64,000 nucleotides of DNA from Trichobilharzia regenti (Eukaryota; Platyhelminthes; Trematoda; Strigeidida; Schistosomatidae). Below, piece by piece: positions 1 through 11,149 of the stretch. How positions within the stretch are numbered: the stretch's first letter is position 1; each line of letters begins with the position of its first letter. The DNA is taken from NCBI GenBank assembly GCA_944472135.2, contig OX235267.1, positions 40,331,312 to 40,395,311 of the forward strand, given 5' to 3'. The notes under the pieces are model-generated. The model saw nothing but the letters and a program-made list of their open reading frames with translations. It had not been told where the DNA came from and made no database searches. The translations under genes were made by a program, and so were the position numbers.

Positions 1-2835
1 CAACCATGAGCACACCGAGGGAGTGGCCATCATGATGTCACCAACAGCAACCAAAGCTCTCATGCAGTGGGAACCAATCTCCTCCAGGATAATGACAGCC
101 AGGTTCAACTCAAAAGGAAGGAAGAGTTACAGTCATTCAATGCTATGCGCCTACAAACGTCTCAGAACAAGAGAAGAAGGAGGCGTTCTACAGACAACTA
201 CAAGCAATAATGGACAACGTCCCAAATGGCGATATCAAAATCCTGATGGGCGACATGAATGCGAAGCTGGGAGGAGACAACACAGGAAGAGAACTCACCA
301 TGGGTCGTGAGGCCCTCGGCGAAATGAACGACAATGGTGAACTCTTCTCAGACTTCTGCGCCTTCAATGATTTGGTGATTGGCGGTAGTGTGTTCAAACA
401 CAAGGATATACACAAGACGACATGGATTTCACCAGATGGAAACACCAAGAACCAAATAGACTTCATCTCAATTTCAAGAAAGTGGAGACGGAGCCTACTG
501 GACACAAGGTCAAGGAGAGGAGCAGATGTGGGTTCAGACCACTATCTAGTACAAGGGACTTTCAAGGTGAAACTAAAAGCCTCGAGGATAGCTGGGGATA
601 GGCCACAATGCAAGTTCAACACTCAATTACTGAAGGACACAACCACAAAAGACACTTTCACTGCAACTGTCAGAGCAAAGCAGGAAACACTACGCGACAT
701 CACTGAAGAATCATGCGTGGAAGAACATTGGAAGTCTCTGAAGGCGATTCTCAACGAAACGTGTTCAACGGTTCTAGGAAGAAAGAAGAGACAAGACAAG
801 GAATGGCTCTCAACGGACACTTGGAAATTAATAGAAGAGAGGAGAATGGTGAAAGAGAAAATGATTCAATGCAAGGACGGACAGGAGAAGGAGACGCTGA
901 GCTCAACTTACACAGCACTGGACAAAGAAGTGAAGAAGAGTGCTAGGAAGGACAAAAGACGATTCTACGACAACCTGGCCACTGAAGCTGAGAAGGCAGC
1001 AGGCAAAAGGGACCTGAGGACACTATATCAGATAACCAAATCTCTATCCGGGAAGAGATCAACACAAGCGAAACCTATAAAAGACAGCCAAGGGAACCCA
1101 ATTACCAAGGAAGAAAAACAGATTAAACAATGGGCGGATCACTTCAAAGGACTCTTGAACCGACCATCACCTGCAACCCGTCCAGAAATACCAACAACAG
1201 CGCGCACACAACTGCAAGTTGACACCAATCCTCCAACGAGAGCTGAAGTCTTGAACGCAATCAAGCTTCTGAAAGCTGGAAAAGCAGCCGGACCAGATGG
1301 AATACCCCCTGAAGCACTGAAAGCAGACCCAGAGACTACAGCAGACATGCTGACTCCATTATTGCAAAAGGTCTGGAAGGAGGGAAAGGTGCCTACTGAC
1401 TGGAGGAAAGGTTACCTCGTGAAACTACCAAAGAAGGGCGACTTAGGCCTCACTCTGCAAGAACTGGCGAGGAATCATGCTCCTATCGACGCCAAGTAAA
1501 ATCCTGAGTCGCATCATCCTGGAGAGATTAAAGGACGCACTGGAGACAGAACTCCGACCAGAACAAGCTGGATTCAGGAAAGGCAAATCATGTACTGACC
1601 AAATTGCAACTCTACGCATCATCATCATCGAACAAAGCATGGAATGGCAATCAAACCTCTACCTCAACTTTATAGACTTTGAGAAGGCCTTCGACAGCGT
1701 TGATCGTGAAGTAATTTGGAAATTACTCGAGTACTATGGCGTACCCCAAATATTCATCAACCTTATTCAACAGCTGTACGACAACGGAACATGTCAAGTG
1801 ATCCACAACGGAAAACTCAGCGAGGCGTTTGGAGTAAACACAGGAGTCAGACAAGGGTGCTGGCTTACTATCACCAATGATATTCCTAATTGTGGTGGAC
1901 TGACTGGATTATGCGTCAGACAGTGGGAAACGAGAAGACAGGAATATCCTGGACCGACCGACGTGAAGAACCTAGAAGACCTGGATTTCGCGCGTGGATG
2001 ATTTATGTTTGATGTCACACAAAATCGAAGACTTACAAGCGAAAACCGACAAACTGGTCGAAGAAGCAGCGGCGAAGACAGGACTCCAGGTAAACATAGA
2101 CAAGACGGAGGTTATGAAAATAACCAACCAACCAACAACAGCAGCAACATCCAACGTCAATCACCATCAACGGGAGGGATTTGAAAGAGGTTACTTCATT
2201 CACTCACTTATCTAGGGAGCATTGTCTCAACTACAGGAGGAGCGGACGAGGATGTCAAATCGAGCGAGAATCGGGAAGGCGAGAAACACATTCATCAACC
2301 TGAAATCAATCTGGAAATCTTCGTCACTCAGCAGCATCAACAACAAAATTCGGATTTTCAATACAAACGTAAAGTCAGTCAGTTCTTCTATACGGATCAG
2401 AAACTTAGCGGGCGGTCACAAAAAATATTTCCAACAGCCTGTTGCAGACCTTTATCAACAACTGTCTTCGTTGCTCTATACTGAAGATCAGATGGACGGG
2501 CGGAAAGAATCACCAACAAGAAATTATGGGAACAAACAAAGCAAGAACCAATCCCCCAACAAATATGCAGGAGAAAGTGGAGATGGATCGGACACTCGCT
2601 GAGGAGACCGCTGGATGACATCGCGCGTCAAGCCCTCGAGTGGAACCCGAAAGAGAAGCGGTGTGCGGGACGTCGTGCAAGGGTGACATGGAGGAGATCG
2701 TGTGAAGAGGAGTTGAAAGAATATGGACTAACATGGATGCAGGCGAAAAGTACAACAGAAGACAGAAGCAAATGGAGACGTGCAGTTGGATCCCTATGTT
2801 CCACTAGGAACCCAAGGGAGCAATAATAATATAAT
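1..2835 (+). mobile_element. RTE LINE, lineage F1, copy 1 (window-truncated, broken ORF)
   Basis: RTE elements encode an AP-type endonuclease plus reverse transcriptase that copies the RNA at the nicked target. This copy enters the window inside the endonuclease; base 1 corresponds to about 32103 of the plus F1 copy. Visible motifs are GDMNAKLG and SDHYLVQG (endonuclease) and LRPEQAGFRKGKS, FIDFEKAFDSVD and GVRQGC (RT). It has a frameshift near 122, the F1-wide frameshift near 1445-1455, and an indel around 1858-1866. The catalytic FADD is disrupted near 1985-2002. It ends in AAT/AAT-like repeats after the conserved 3' end (GAACCCAAGGGAGC). Unlike the other two long F1 copies, it has no F2 tail. 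It cannot encode a working protein. Confidence 0.93.
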
Positions 2836-4020
2836 CTAATATCATCAAATGAATGTGCACCGTGATGACGAGCTTCCTATGATGGTGACCACATTGCCAA
2901 CTTGACTGATTGATAGAATTCAGTTTTCACCAAAGAAAGGACTAGAAACGTCACTCTAGTTACTAGTGTCCAATCTTGATAAACTTGAGTTGTTAGATTT
3001 TGTTACAAAACCATATCAGTTAAAGAAATTTCTGGAAACCAGACAGTACTGTACACCTATTTTGTCCAAAAATGACACTCTTCATCAGTACATACTCACA
3101 ATCCTACTAACGATTGAACCTGAAACCTTCTTTCTTTTTAGTATAACAAGTTCATTGGCCATTCAATCATTTCGTCTGGAACGCAGTAACCGTTGAATTC
3201 TAAACCTCACTTCAGTGGATAGATAGATAGTTAGACAGATGTATGACTTCTGGAATGCACTAAAACAACTTTTCGGTGTCATTAACAAATGATGCCATTG
3301 TAATATAAAAAGGCCGTAAAGTAGAATAATTCTACATCTCTTTTTGAAGATAAATGTGAACAGAAGAAATATAGTGAGGTTGAATGGACTGAAAGCTGCC
3401 TGCAATTATTCTCTCCCTCTCTCTCTGTCCACACTATTGAAAAAAATACTGTAATATAACGATGGATGAAATGTCACATTCTTTCCGCCATTACGGAAGT
3501 ATTTAACTTTATTTTTGGAAGGATAAGTTTTAAATATGGAAAAAGTGAATGCTTACCCAATATTATTATTATTATTATCATTATAGTTATCTTAGTATTA
3601 CTGACAATTTAGAACTCTCATATATATTTATAATTATAACTCATTGCTTTTATTAGCTAAAATTAGCCCGTAATTAAAATTTAATGGTCATAAAAATGAT
3701 GATGTGGAATGAAACGGAACTAATTAAATGATTGATTTTATGATAAAATATGCACTGATAATGATGATGATGATTGTCTGTGTGTATGTGCATGTTAGTG
3801 TGTTTGTGAGCCTGTATGTCGTTCATCCCCGTTCCGTGCAATTAGGACACAAACTATCGCATCCGCACATCTATGTGTGTGTATGTGTGTACTGGTAATT
3901 GTTTTACTCTTTAGGCATTGAATTTCGTTACACATATCTTCGTAAGTTAGTTTCAGCTGTCATCATATACTTTTGGGGCTTTTATGGAACGAACATCTCT
4001 GCTTCACTCTGATCCCTGCA
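2836..4020 (+). other. Intergenic/intronic AT-rich DNA, no gene seen
   Basis: I see only AT-rich sequence with short simple repeats: a CTCT run near 3412-3427, (TTA)n near 3561-3580 and TG-rich stretches near 3775-3890. If the DGK gene extends upstream, this is intron. No exon of the upstream catalytic domain could be recognised. Confidence 0.5.
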
Positions 4021-4024
4021 GCTC

Positions 4025-4345
4025 TCTTCAACTGGCCCCAAGACTGTAAAATAGCATACATCTCCTCCACGTTACCGTCGAAACTGCCCCCCCCCAACTC
4101 GCCATTTCACGTTAGGGCTCCATCTGAGCGATGGCTTGACATGCGATATCCCCCGATAATCTTCTTACCGTGTGTTCGAATCATCCTAATTCCCTTCAGA
4201 ATGTTTCTTGAGTAATCGGTTCTGGTCGGCCATCTCATCTTCAGTATGCTGCCTGTAAAGCCAAATGTTGATTAAAAGCCTGCAGACTGTCGGAAATGAC
4301 TTCCATGACGCCCTGGTCAAGTTTCTCACTCATACAGAAAAGTCA
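4025..4345 (-). mobile_element. Old RTE remnant (3' region), left half
   Basis: The sequence matches, with many changes, the reverse complement of the RTE 3' coding end. It includes the block equivalent to F2 W-x-R-R-S-C-E-E and the segment encoding L-R-x-I-L-K-I-R-W-P (minus strand of 4225-4260). It stops where the foldback-like element begins, and its continuation reappears at 5740-5850. Confidence 0.75.
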
Positions 4346-5094
4346 ATCTGAACGAAGAATATTCTTTTCAATACATCTTACTCTTCAGGTTCTTACAATT
4401 GTAAAATATAATGCATTTGCTGTCGTTACAATAATGATAGCCAGTTATGTGGCGGATACATTTTTAACGCAGAATAACAGATCAGTTATGGGGTGTCAAA
4501 ATAAATAGTCGTATTTGTGTGACAAACGTGCTAGTTGGCTGAAATCGATTACAAAATATTGTAAAACGGGAGACAATGGTGGTGCTTAATCATAATAGAT
4601 TTGTAGAGTGTGGGGTAGGAAAATTGACAAGTCAGTTCAAGGTTATAAAAGGTGTCAGGTGAGTAGCTAGTACAAAGTGGTCTGTGTTAAACAGGAGATA
4701 GTAAGACTGAAATGAGATGTTCACAAAGAAATAACCAATTTGTGAAATGAGACAGGTGGAGGCATATATTGAGAAAAGAGATAATATCACTAATAATAAG
4801 TCCGGATAGTATAAATGAAAAATTCGATAGTATTGAGGGAATGTTTGCATGAAGGGGATAAATCATGACGAATAATAATAAATAATAGTTGTAATAATAA
4901 TGTTTGTAAAAATAAGTAAAGGAAAAAAAACCAAGAGGATTAAGGGGAAGGAGCACTCTTGGTGAGAAGAAGAATCATCAATCCAAGTTTGGCCACGGTA
5001 GGAACATAGTCTGGACGTGTTCTTTTTGGATACCAAGTTCCGGTTTAGTCAGTCTTATTGCAACAGGTTCATTATTACAAATATTATTATTGCA

Positions 5095-5137
<43 letters not shown>

Positions 5138-5690
5138 GTCATGATTTATCCCCTTCATGCAAACATTCCCTCAATACTATCGAATTTTTCATTTATACTA
5201 TCCGGACTTATTATTAGTGATATTATCTCTTTTCTCAATATATGCATGCCTCCACCTGTTTCATTTCACAAATTGGTTATTTCTTTGTGAACATCTCATT
5301 TCAGTCTTACTATCTCCTGTTTAACACAGACCACTTTGTACTAGCTACTCACCTGACACCTTTTATAACCTTGAACTGACTTGTCAATTTTTCCTATCCC
5401 ACATTCTGTGAATCTATTATGATTAATCACCACCAATGTCTCCCACTTCCCAATATTTTGTAATCGATTTCAGCCAACTAGCACGTTTGTCACACAAATA
5501 CGACTATTTATTTTGACACTCCATAACTGATCTGTTATTCTGCGTTAAAAATGTATCCGCCACATAACTGGCTATCATTATTGTAACGACAACAAATGCA
5601 TTATATTTTATAATTGTAAGGACCTGAAGAGTAAGATGTATTGAAAAGAATATTCTTCGTTCAGATTGACTTTTAATTCATAATATAGGA
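4345..5690. repeat. Foldback-like element with ~530-bp inverted arms
   Basis: Bases 4345-4870 are a near-perfect reverse complement of about 5140-5680. Between them are about 200 bp of single-copy spacer and a (TTA)n tract (about 5086-5136). One arm plus the spacer (4345-5078, read on the minus strand) corresponds to a separate single copy at 43380-44075. So the basic unit is about 0.7 kb and this locus holds one full unit and one inverted partial unit. No protein-coding capacity is convincing. It interrupts an older RTE remnant. I cannot assign it to a known class. Confidence 0.85.
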
Positions 5691-5739
5691 ATATTTCACG
5701 CTATCAAACCACATAGAACAACCTAGTGACATAATATAG

Positions 5740-5850
5740 GTGACGGAAATCAAAATCTTGTTCTCTGTGCTGAGTGCATCAAATTTCTAAGCTGATTTCA
5801 GAATAATGAGGGTCTCCCTTGCCTTCGTAATTCTGCCTGTGACCTTTGAA
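5740..5850 (-). mobile_element. Old RTE remnant, right half (split by foldback element)
   Basis: The block resembling GAAAATCCGGATCTTATTTT and the following segment (minus-strand N-K-I-R-I-F-N and L-K-S-V-W-R region of the RTE protein) continues the fragment that stops at 4345. Confidence 0.65.
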
Positions 5851-6454
5851 CTTTTTCTTCTGTATTTATAGATAGTGTCTCTTCAGTTAAATAGCAGTTT
5901 ACTATTTGAATAGTTTTATACCCTTCACTTATTGTCCAGTACTGTCTATCAGGTTTAAACGAAATCAAATAGCAAAAGAACTATTAAGCTGTTCTAACTG
6001 TAGCATATTCTGTTTAATTCGTTATTTAGTGCTGAAAATAATTAGAAGTTAATTTGAAATAAGACAACCTTTGCCTGTGACATCTAAACACCTTCACTAG
6101 CAAGTCTAACCTCTCCATTTATCATGCAATCAACTATCATTCCTCTCTTTTTTTCTATTCATCAAAGATCTTATCACGTATATAACGTTGAACAGTTTGT
6201 TTTTAAGAATTTAAGTCAACCAGGAAAGTGTATGACCTTAATTATTAGTTAACTATTTCGCCTGGAACAAATCGAATCCCTATAAACTAACTCTTGAAAA
6301 CTAATCTAATGCTTCCTGATGACTATCTATAGAACAAAGCTGTCTGGAATTCTAGTGAGAATTCTTGACCAGTGGGATCCACAAGTTCTTTAGTGGGAAT
6401 AAATACTCGCCACCGATGATATTGACAGATGGTTGTATTAAGATTACGCACTGG
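5851..6454. other. Unassigned AT-rich DNA
   Basis: No open frame or recognisable repeat was found apart from a possible degenerate hammerhead-repeat end near 6255-6380. It is probably intron or upstream DNA. Confidence 0.4.
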
Positions 6455-6500
6455 TGTAAGTTAGAATTCATGGGCTATTAGATCGGGTTCCAGTAAATAC
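6455..6500 (+). mobile_element. Hammerhead SINE, 5' half, interrupted by Penelope-like element
   Basis: GTTAGAATTCATGGGCTATT and the following GATCGGGTTCCAGT match the tRNA-like head of the hammerhead SINE family. The element breaks off at about 6500 and appears to resume at about 7745 on the far side of a Penelope-like insertion. Confidence 0.7.
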
Positions 6501-6504
6501 CAGT

Positions 6505-7740
6505 TTACCTCCATTATGGATAAGATTTTATTTTGATAAATCACACAGTGTTGTTGTACAGTAATATTAACTGATGCGACCACGTTTCGAGCACAAACTA
6601 TTGCCACTCATAATCATATCAAGTCACTCACACAACTTTCATGCTTCATTTATATACATGTGGAGTAACACAAGAAAAGAGCCAAGTGAGAAAATAAAAC
6701 AGATAGACGAAGCGTTGGTGTTAAATAACTAACCATCCTATAAAATTCATTAGGAAGATCAGTAAAGGCCAAAAACAAAGTAAAAAATAATTGTGAAACT
6801 AGTAATGATAACATAAATAAGAGAGAATATAAGTCCTCCACTGTTACACCATATAAGGAGGGGACATTTAAGACTCTACGTAGGATTCTTAATAAAGCAG
6901 ATATTAGGGTGGCATTCAAAGCCTCCAACAAACTCACTCAGAGACAACCTCTGTAGACTAAAAGACCCGGTGGACCCAAGTAGACAAAATAATATAATTT
7001 ACAAAATACCCTGCAATGACTGTGAGTTAAGTCGACTACATAGGTCAAACTAGTAGGTCGAGAGTGATCAGATTATCAGAACATAAGAATTTAGCTAAGG
7101 GAAGAATGGTTTGACTCCGATAAGATAAGTAATTTAGAAAAGAAGCTCAGCAGTTGCACTTCACGCACTAACACACAACCACGCAATAGGGTGGGAGAGG
7201 GTTAAGATTCTAAGAAGTAATCTAGGTAGATGGAGAGCATGAGAGGTTGATTACTGAATCCTCGTTCATCGAGTCTACACACAACGCATGCAACAGAAAG
7301 GATTCAAAGCAAATACCAGAAATATGGAAGATCTTATTACCACCAGTCAGTTAAATCAGAGGAGGATAATAAATAATCTTAAATTGTATTCTATCTCAAT
7401 TCAAGCACATCACAACATTCTAACAAGTTACTTAATATGACTATAAAAACACTCGTCTTATTTTCCATCTGATTGTACTTGATCAATAACACTCATATTA
7501 TTATTTCTGAATGTACAATATCCTACATTGATTTTTATTCAAATGTCTAATCACCAATTCCACACATGTATATAAATGAAGCAAGAAAGTTGTGTGAGTA
7601 GTGCCTTGATATGATTATGAGTGGCAATAATTTATTCTCGAAACGTCATCATTTAATATTACCGTACAACACTGTGTGATTTATCAAAATGAAATCTCAT
7701 CCATAATGGAGTTATACTCTCTACCACAATGCCCAAGTTT
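6505..7740 (+). mobile_element. Penelope-like element fragment with inverted terminal duplication
   Basis: Penelope-like elements encode a reverse transcriptase and often a C-terminal GIY-YIG endonuclease. Around 6845-6930 the plus strand reads P-Y-K-E-G-T-F-K-T-L-R-R-I-L-N-K-A-D. Around 6995-7100, with frameshifts, it reads N-I-I-Y-K-I-P-C-N-D-C, then G-Q-T-S-R-S-R and S-E-H-K-N-L-A-K, the expected order for the GIY-YIG region. The 3' end (about 7562-7712) is repeated in reverse complement at the left edge (about 6511-6660), the inverted pseudo-terminal arrangement known for Penelope-like elements. Stops and frameshifts make it dead. Confidence 0.82.
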
Positions 7741-7744
7741 TATA

Positions 7745-7940
7745 CTTATATCAATAACAATTAGCTTTCTAACCTGAAGGCCCTGGTTTCGAACTCCAAG
7801 CGGGTTCGTCTTGATAAACAGTGCCAAACTTCGGTGAAACACCGCTTGAATACTCTGTAGTTTCCAGTGGTTCTCTAAATGTTGTCATCTCGTGGCCAAA
7901 CTCAAAACCAATCGAACTCCTATACACTAACCCTAGAAAA
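7745..7940 (+). mobile_element. Hammerhead SINE, 3' half (split copy)
   Basis: It holds a B-box-like GGTTTCGAACTCC, a degraded hammerhead core (CTTGATAA for CTGANGA, then GGTGAAAC) and the family tail (TGGTTCTCTAAATGTTGTCA). With 6455-6500 it makes one copy interrupted by the Penelope-like insertion. Confidence 0.75.
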
Positions 7941-8335
7941 TTTTAAGGTAATTGTTGTATCCATGTGGCTGTAATGAAAAGTAAGTTTGCTTAGTTAACA
8001 TTGGATAAACTTTCGTGGAATACAACACTTTCCACTCTACTTTATGACGTAATGATATGTGATATAAATCTCATCATCTTTTTTATGAGATTTTACGGTT
8101 CTGTATGCAGTCATGAATTATTATTATTATTGTTATTATTCCCTTATTGAATTAGAAAAAACTCAGAGAAATGAAGTGTTAAATCTGATTAGTAATCGCT
8201 AATAAAGATGAATATTTGTTTATATGAAACTCAATCCCTTTTATTATTTACATTTTTGATTATACATAACTTGCAAAATACTACTATATACTTAACCTTT
8301 ACTCTTTTCCAAGCTTACTGTTGGTAAAGAAACTT
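7941..8335. other. Unassigned AT-rich DNA
   Basis: Nothing beyond AT-rich sequence and a short (TTA)n run near 8120-8140 was recognised. Confidence 0.4.
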
Positions 8336-8339
8336 CACG

Positions 8340-9270
8340 AAGTATTAGGAGTGCCTAGGCCGGAAGTGAAACCCTGACTAACTGACTGACTGGTTTCAAC
8401 ATAGAACTTTCCACTGATGTGCAGCAGTTCGAGTCGCCATACTCCCTCCATGTAGCACACAAAGTCAGAGAAGAGGAAGAAAGTAAAACGAAATGCAAAA
8501 CAGAGATAGTAATCAGTGAGATATAAGGCAAAAAGAATAGTAATATCGAAGAACAATATAGTTTCATTGGAAATTATAAGTCACAAGAAGTGGATGCCCC
8601 TGCGCCAACCATTGAGAACGATTATGAGCCATATCACCGATTGTTTCTAGCCATTGGATTTTACCGTCCTGAGGACCCCAATCAGGAAGTCTAAATCTCC
8701 CTATGTGGTTTAAACTAAACTGTTGTGGATTTCATTGACTGATGAAGCCATGTTTTCGTCTGACCATCACTATCTAACTCTTTTACAACCTGAAGAACCC
8801 TATGTCAGCTAACATTGCCCGTTGTTGAGGAAGGCGATGGCTAGGCATGGGTAGCACATGTCCTAACCATCTCAGTCGGCACAGCTTCACAACCTCGTCG
8901 ACTGATTTCCCCTCCTTAACTAGCAATCGAACGATGCCTAACCTCAATATTGCTCACCTTATTATATCACAGCTAGCCTTCTCATGTCTTCCACTCTCAA
9001 TGGTCAGGTCTCACAGCCAGTCAGGAGGACGGAGCGGAGTGCTGAGCAGCGCACATGTCTTTTGGTCAATAGCCAGATATCACGTCTACTAAGCCAGAGA
9101 CGGCGTAAACTGACATATGCGAAACTAGCTTTCTATATCCATCCGTGCTCAGACTTCGTCGGCGGAATTGAAACCCAGACCATGAGTATGGCTCACAAGC
9201 TGACATAACATTACCAGGGCAGTGTGTATGCATGTTATTCAAAACCCTCTTCAAAACTGGCACGTAACCA
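8340..9270 (-). mobile_element. LINE remnant, third RT family (3' coding end)
   Basis: The reverse strand carries a degraded version of the sequence at 49630-50250, including the C-terminal RT block with R-L-x-W-L-G-H-V-L-R-M-P, L-P-R-R and Q-W-R-R. Both copies share the flanking stretch starting at ACATAGAACTTT. Frames are broken throughout. Confidence 0.7.
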
Positions 9271-9435
9271 TAAGGTCGAGTAGCATACGGTCTCCTTTAG
9301 CACATATGGTAAGATAGAGTCAAGAGAACATCATCAGAGCATCTGATATGCTTGATAACCCATATGCATAAAAAACACAAGAGACCCTATTGTAGTCTGA
9401 ATTTACCTCATCATATTGACATATATGCATAAATT

Positions 9436-9436
9436 G

Positions 9437-9470
<34 letters not shown>
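9436..9470. repeat. (TA)n microsatellite
   Basis: About 35 bp of alternating TA lie just upstream of the exon A acceptor. Confidence 0.95.
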
Positions 9471-9474
<4 letters not shown>

Positions 9475-9496
9475 ACTTATCTTTTATACATTAAAG

Positions 9497-9681
9497 ATGG
9501 CAAGTGAATTGTGAACCACGTACAGATCTCCAGACAGTTCAACAAACAGTACCTGATGCTGAAGATGATGACAGTGGTAAAATACGACCCATCTCTGATA
9601 GTTTACCATTGAAAATTTTTAATAATTATTTTTCACTTGGTGCAGATGCAGCAACAGCACTGGAATTTCATGAATCTAGAG
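9497..9681 (+). CDS. Diacylglycerol kinase (zeta/iota-like), internal exon A
   Basis: Diacylglycerol kinases phosphorylate diacylglycerol to phosphatidic acid, usually at membranes, ending DAG signalling. This exon reads W-Q-V-N-C-E-P then an acidic linker, then [20 protein letters not shown], the strongly conserved start of the DGK accessory domain (zeta/iota proteins have [20 protein letters not shown]). The acceptor is AG at 9495-9496. Base 9497 completes a codon begun upstream, which fits the Arg of the family's L-D-R-W. The donor GTGAGT starts at 9682, leaving one base that joins exon B as GAA (Glu), giving the family's R-E-A-N-P. The open frame continues to 9908, but past 9681 it is intron and a SINE. 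No start codon is expected because the gene begins upstream of the window. Zeta/iota rather than another DGK class is inferred from sequence recall, not a search. Confidence 0.93.
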
Positions 9682-9713
9682 GTGAGTACAAAAACGTTGG
9701 AAAAGAATGTTAC

Positions 9714-9906
9714 TTTTTTTTATTTTTGATTTACAGCTTGATTCCACACTGTATTTTTGGTACATGTATGGAATTTTCAGCATGGATATCGGTAGCCCAG
9801 ATTTTGCAGGCCGACCATAGATATCAGGTGTGCGCCGGCGTGGGCTCGAACCCCGGAACATGTGCATGGTCGGCGAGATTCCTAACCACTGTGCCACCGA
9901 CGCAGT
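9714..9906 (-). mobile_element. CR1-tailed tRNA-headed SINE, copy a
   Basis: On the minus strand this is a tRNA-like head (A-box-like GGCACAGTGGTTAGGAATC, B-box-like GGGGTTCGAGCCC). A middle section with ACACCTGATATCTATGGTCG follows, then a tail TGCTGAAAATTCCATACATG and CAGTGTGGAATCAAGCTGTA. The same element occurs at 14757-14945 and 51753-51955. It sits about 30 bp after the exon A donor. Confidence 0.9.
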
Positions 9907-10199
9907 GAATTATTTATCATACTAATACATATATATGTATATATAATACCATAGGATAAGAAAGTACTTTAGCTGATATTGTATTTTCTCCTAGGAATCT
10001 TTGTGTTCTTTAAGCAGGTTATTTGAAATGTCATTTATTATCGTGAAGTGCAGCACTATCTAAAACAAACCAGTGGAAAATAGACAATACTATGCACCCA
10101 CTTTCTCATTTCCGGCTACTGACATTCACTGAGGTTAGTTACTACTGTGAAGCTTAGAGACTTATTACTGGCCTACTTTATTATTATTATTTTTTTATT

Positions 10200-10935
10200 A
10201 GTATTCTCTTGGGCTCCGAGTGGAACATAAGACTTCAACAACACATCTCCACCTTCTTTAACTCTCTGCTGTCCTCTTCACTTAGATCCTTGATCACCTC
10301 TAATCTCTCATCTCTTCCTCCCCACGCTATCTCCTTCATGTCACCCTCGCACTGACGACCGACTGGGATTCCCCTCGAGTGATGGCCTGCATTGAGCACA
10401 ATGTCATTCGATGGCCTCCTCAGTGTATGCATGATCCATCGCCATTTTCTCCTACATATTTGTTCAGCAACTGGCTCATGACTGGTTCGTTCCACTGAAG
10501 ACTTTTTCGTTCGCAATTCTTTCTGGATATTTGACCTTCAACATGGAACCAGCGGAGGAGGCGACTGTTGACAAGAGTCTATGACTCGTTGAAAATCTTT
10601 CTCGTGATACGCTGGCCAAGTTTCTGACCCGTATAGAAGAATAGACTGACTGACTGACTGACTTCATATTTGCGTTGAAAATTCGAATCTGCTTCTCTAC
10701 GCTAACAGAGTGAAGTAGAAGATTTCCAAACTGGTTTTAGGTTGTTGAAGGTGTATCTTGCCTTTCCGATTCTGACTGGTTTTAACATATTCATCCGCCT
10801 GTAGTTGAAATGAGGCTTCTTAGCCAGATAAGTGAAGGAGGTAACCTAAGTCAAATCTCTCCCGTTGATGGTGATTGGTGCTAGCTGTTGTTATTGTTGT
10901 TGCTGTTGGTGTTTATCGTTTATCTTCATCACTTC
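10200..10935 (-). mobile_element. RTE remnant (3' third)
   Basis: On the minus strand it encodes decayed I-C-R-R-K-W-R-W-I-x-H-T-L-R-R-P-S and further upstream I-R-V-R-N-L-A and L-K-x-V-W-K, all in the order of the RTE C-terminus. The 3' end corresponds to 10201 (GAACATAAGACTTCAACA). It is truncated at its 5' end, as usual for target-primed reverse transcription. Confidence 0.88.
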
Positions 10936-11149
10936 TCTCTCACTCGTCTACTAAACTACCAGTAAAATAACTTAACAGTCAGAACACCTTAAGACTACAC
11001 GATATATAAGCAGTTGTTCACCGTTCATATTAATTAGTAGTGCCTGCTAAACAAGTAGATCGAAGTAATCTATACACCAGACAGATGTTCCTCTCGTCTG
11101 GTGCCGAGCTCATGGGCCTTCTATCTATTTTGACTTAGCTTAAAGAATG

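Noticed and set aside
5086..5140. (TTA)n tract as a CRISPR-like or satellite array
   Set aside because: It is a simple trinucleotide microsatellite; there are no spaced repeats anywhere in the window.
6565..6590. Hammerhead in the Penelope-like terminal arm (CTGATG ... TTTCG)
   Set aside because: Penelope-like elements can carry hammerheads, but here the second conserved block is on the wrong strand relative to the first.
9682..9908. Continuation of the exon A open frame
   Set aside because: It passes a good GTGAGT donor and enters a reverse-strand SINE; the residues there do not resemble DGK.
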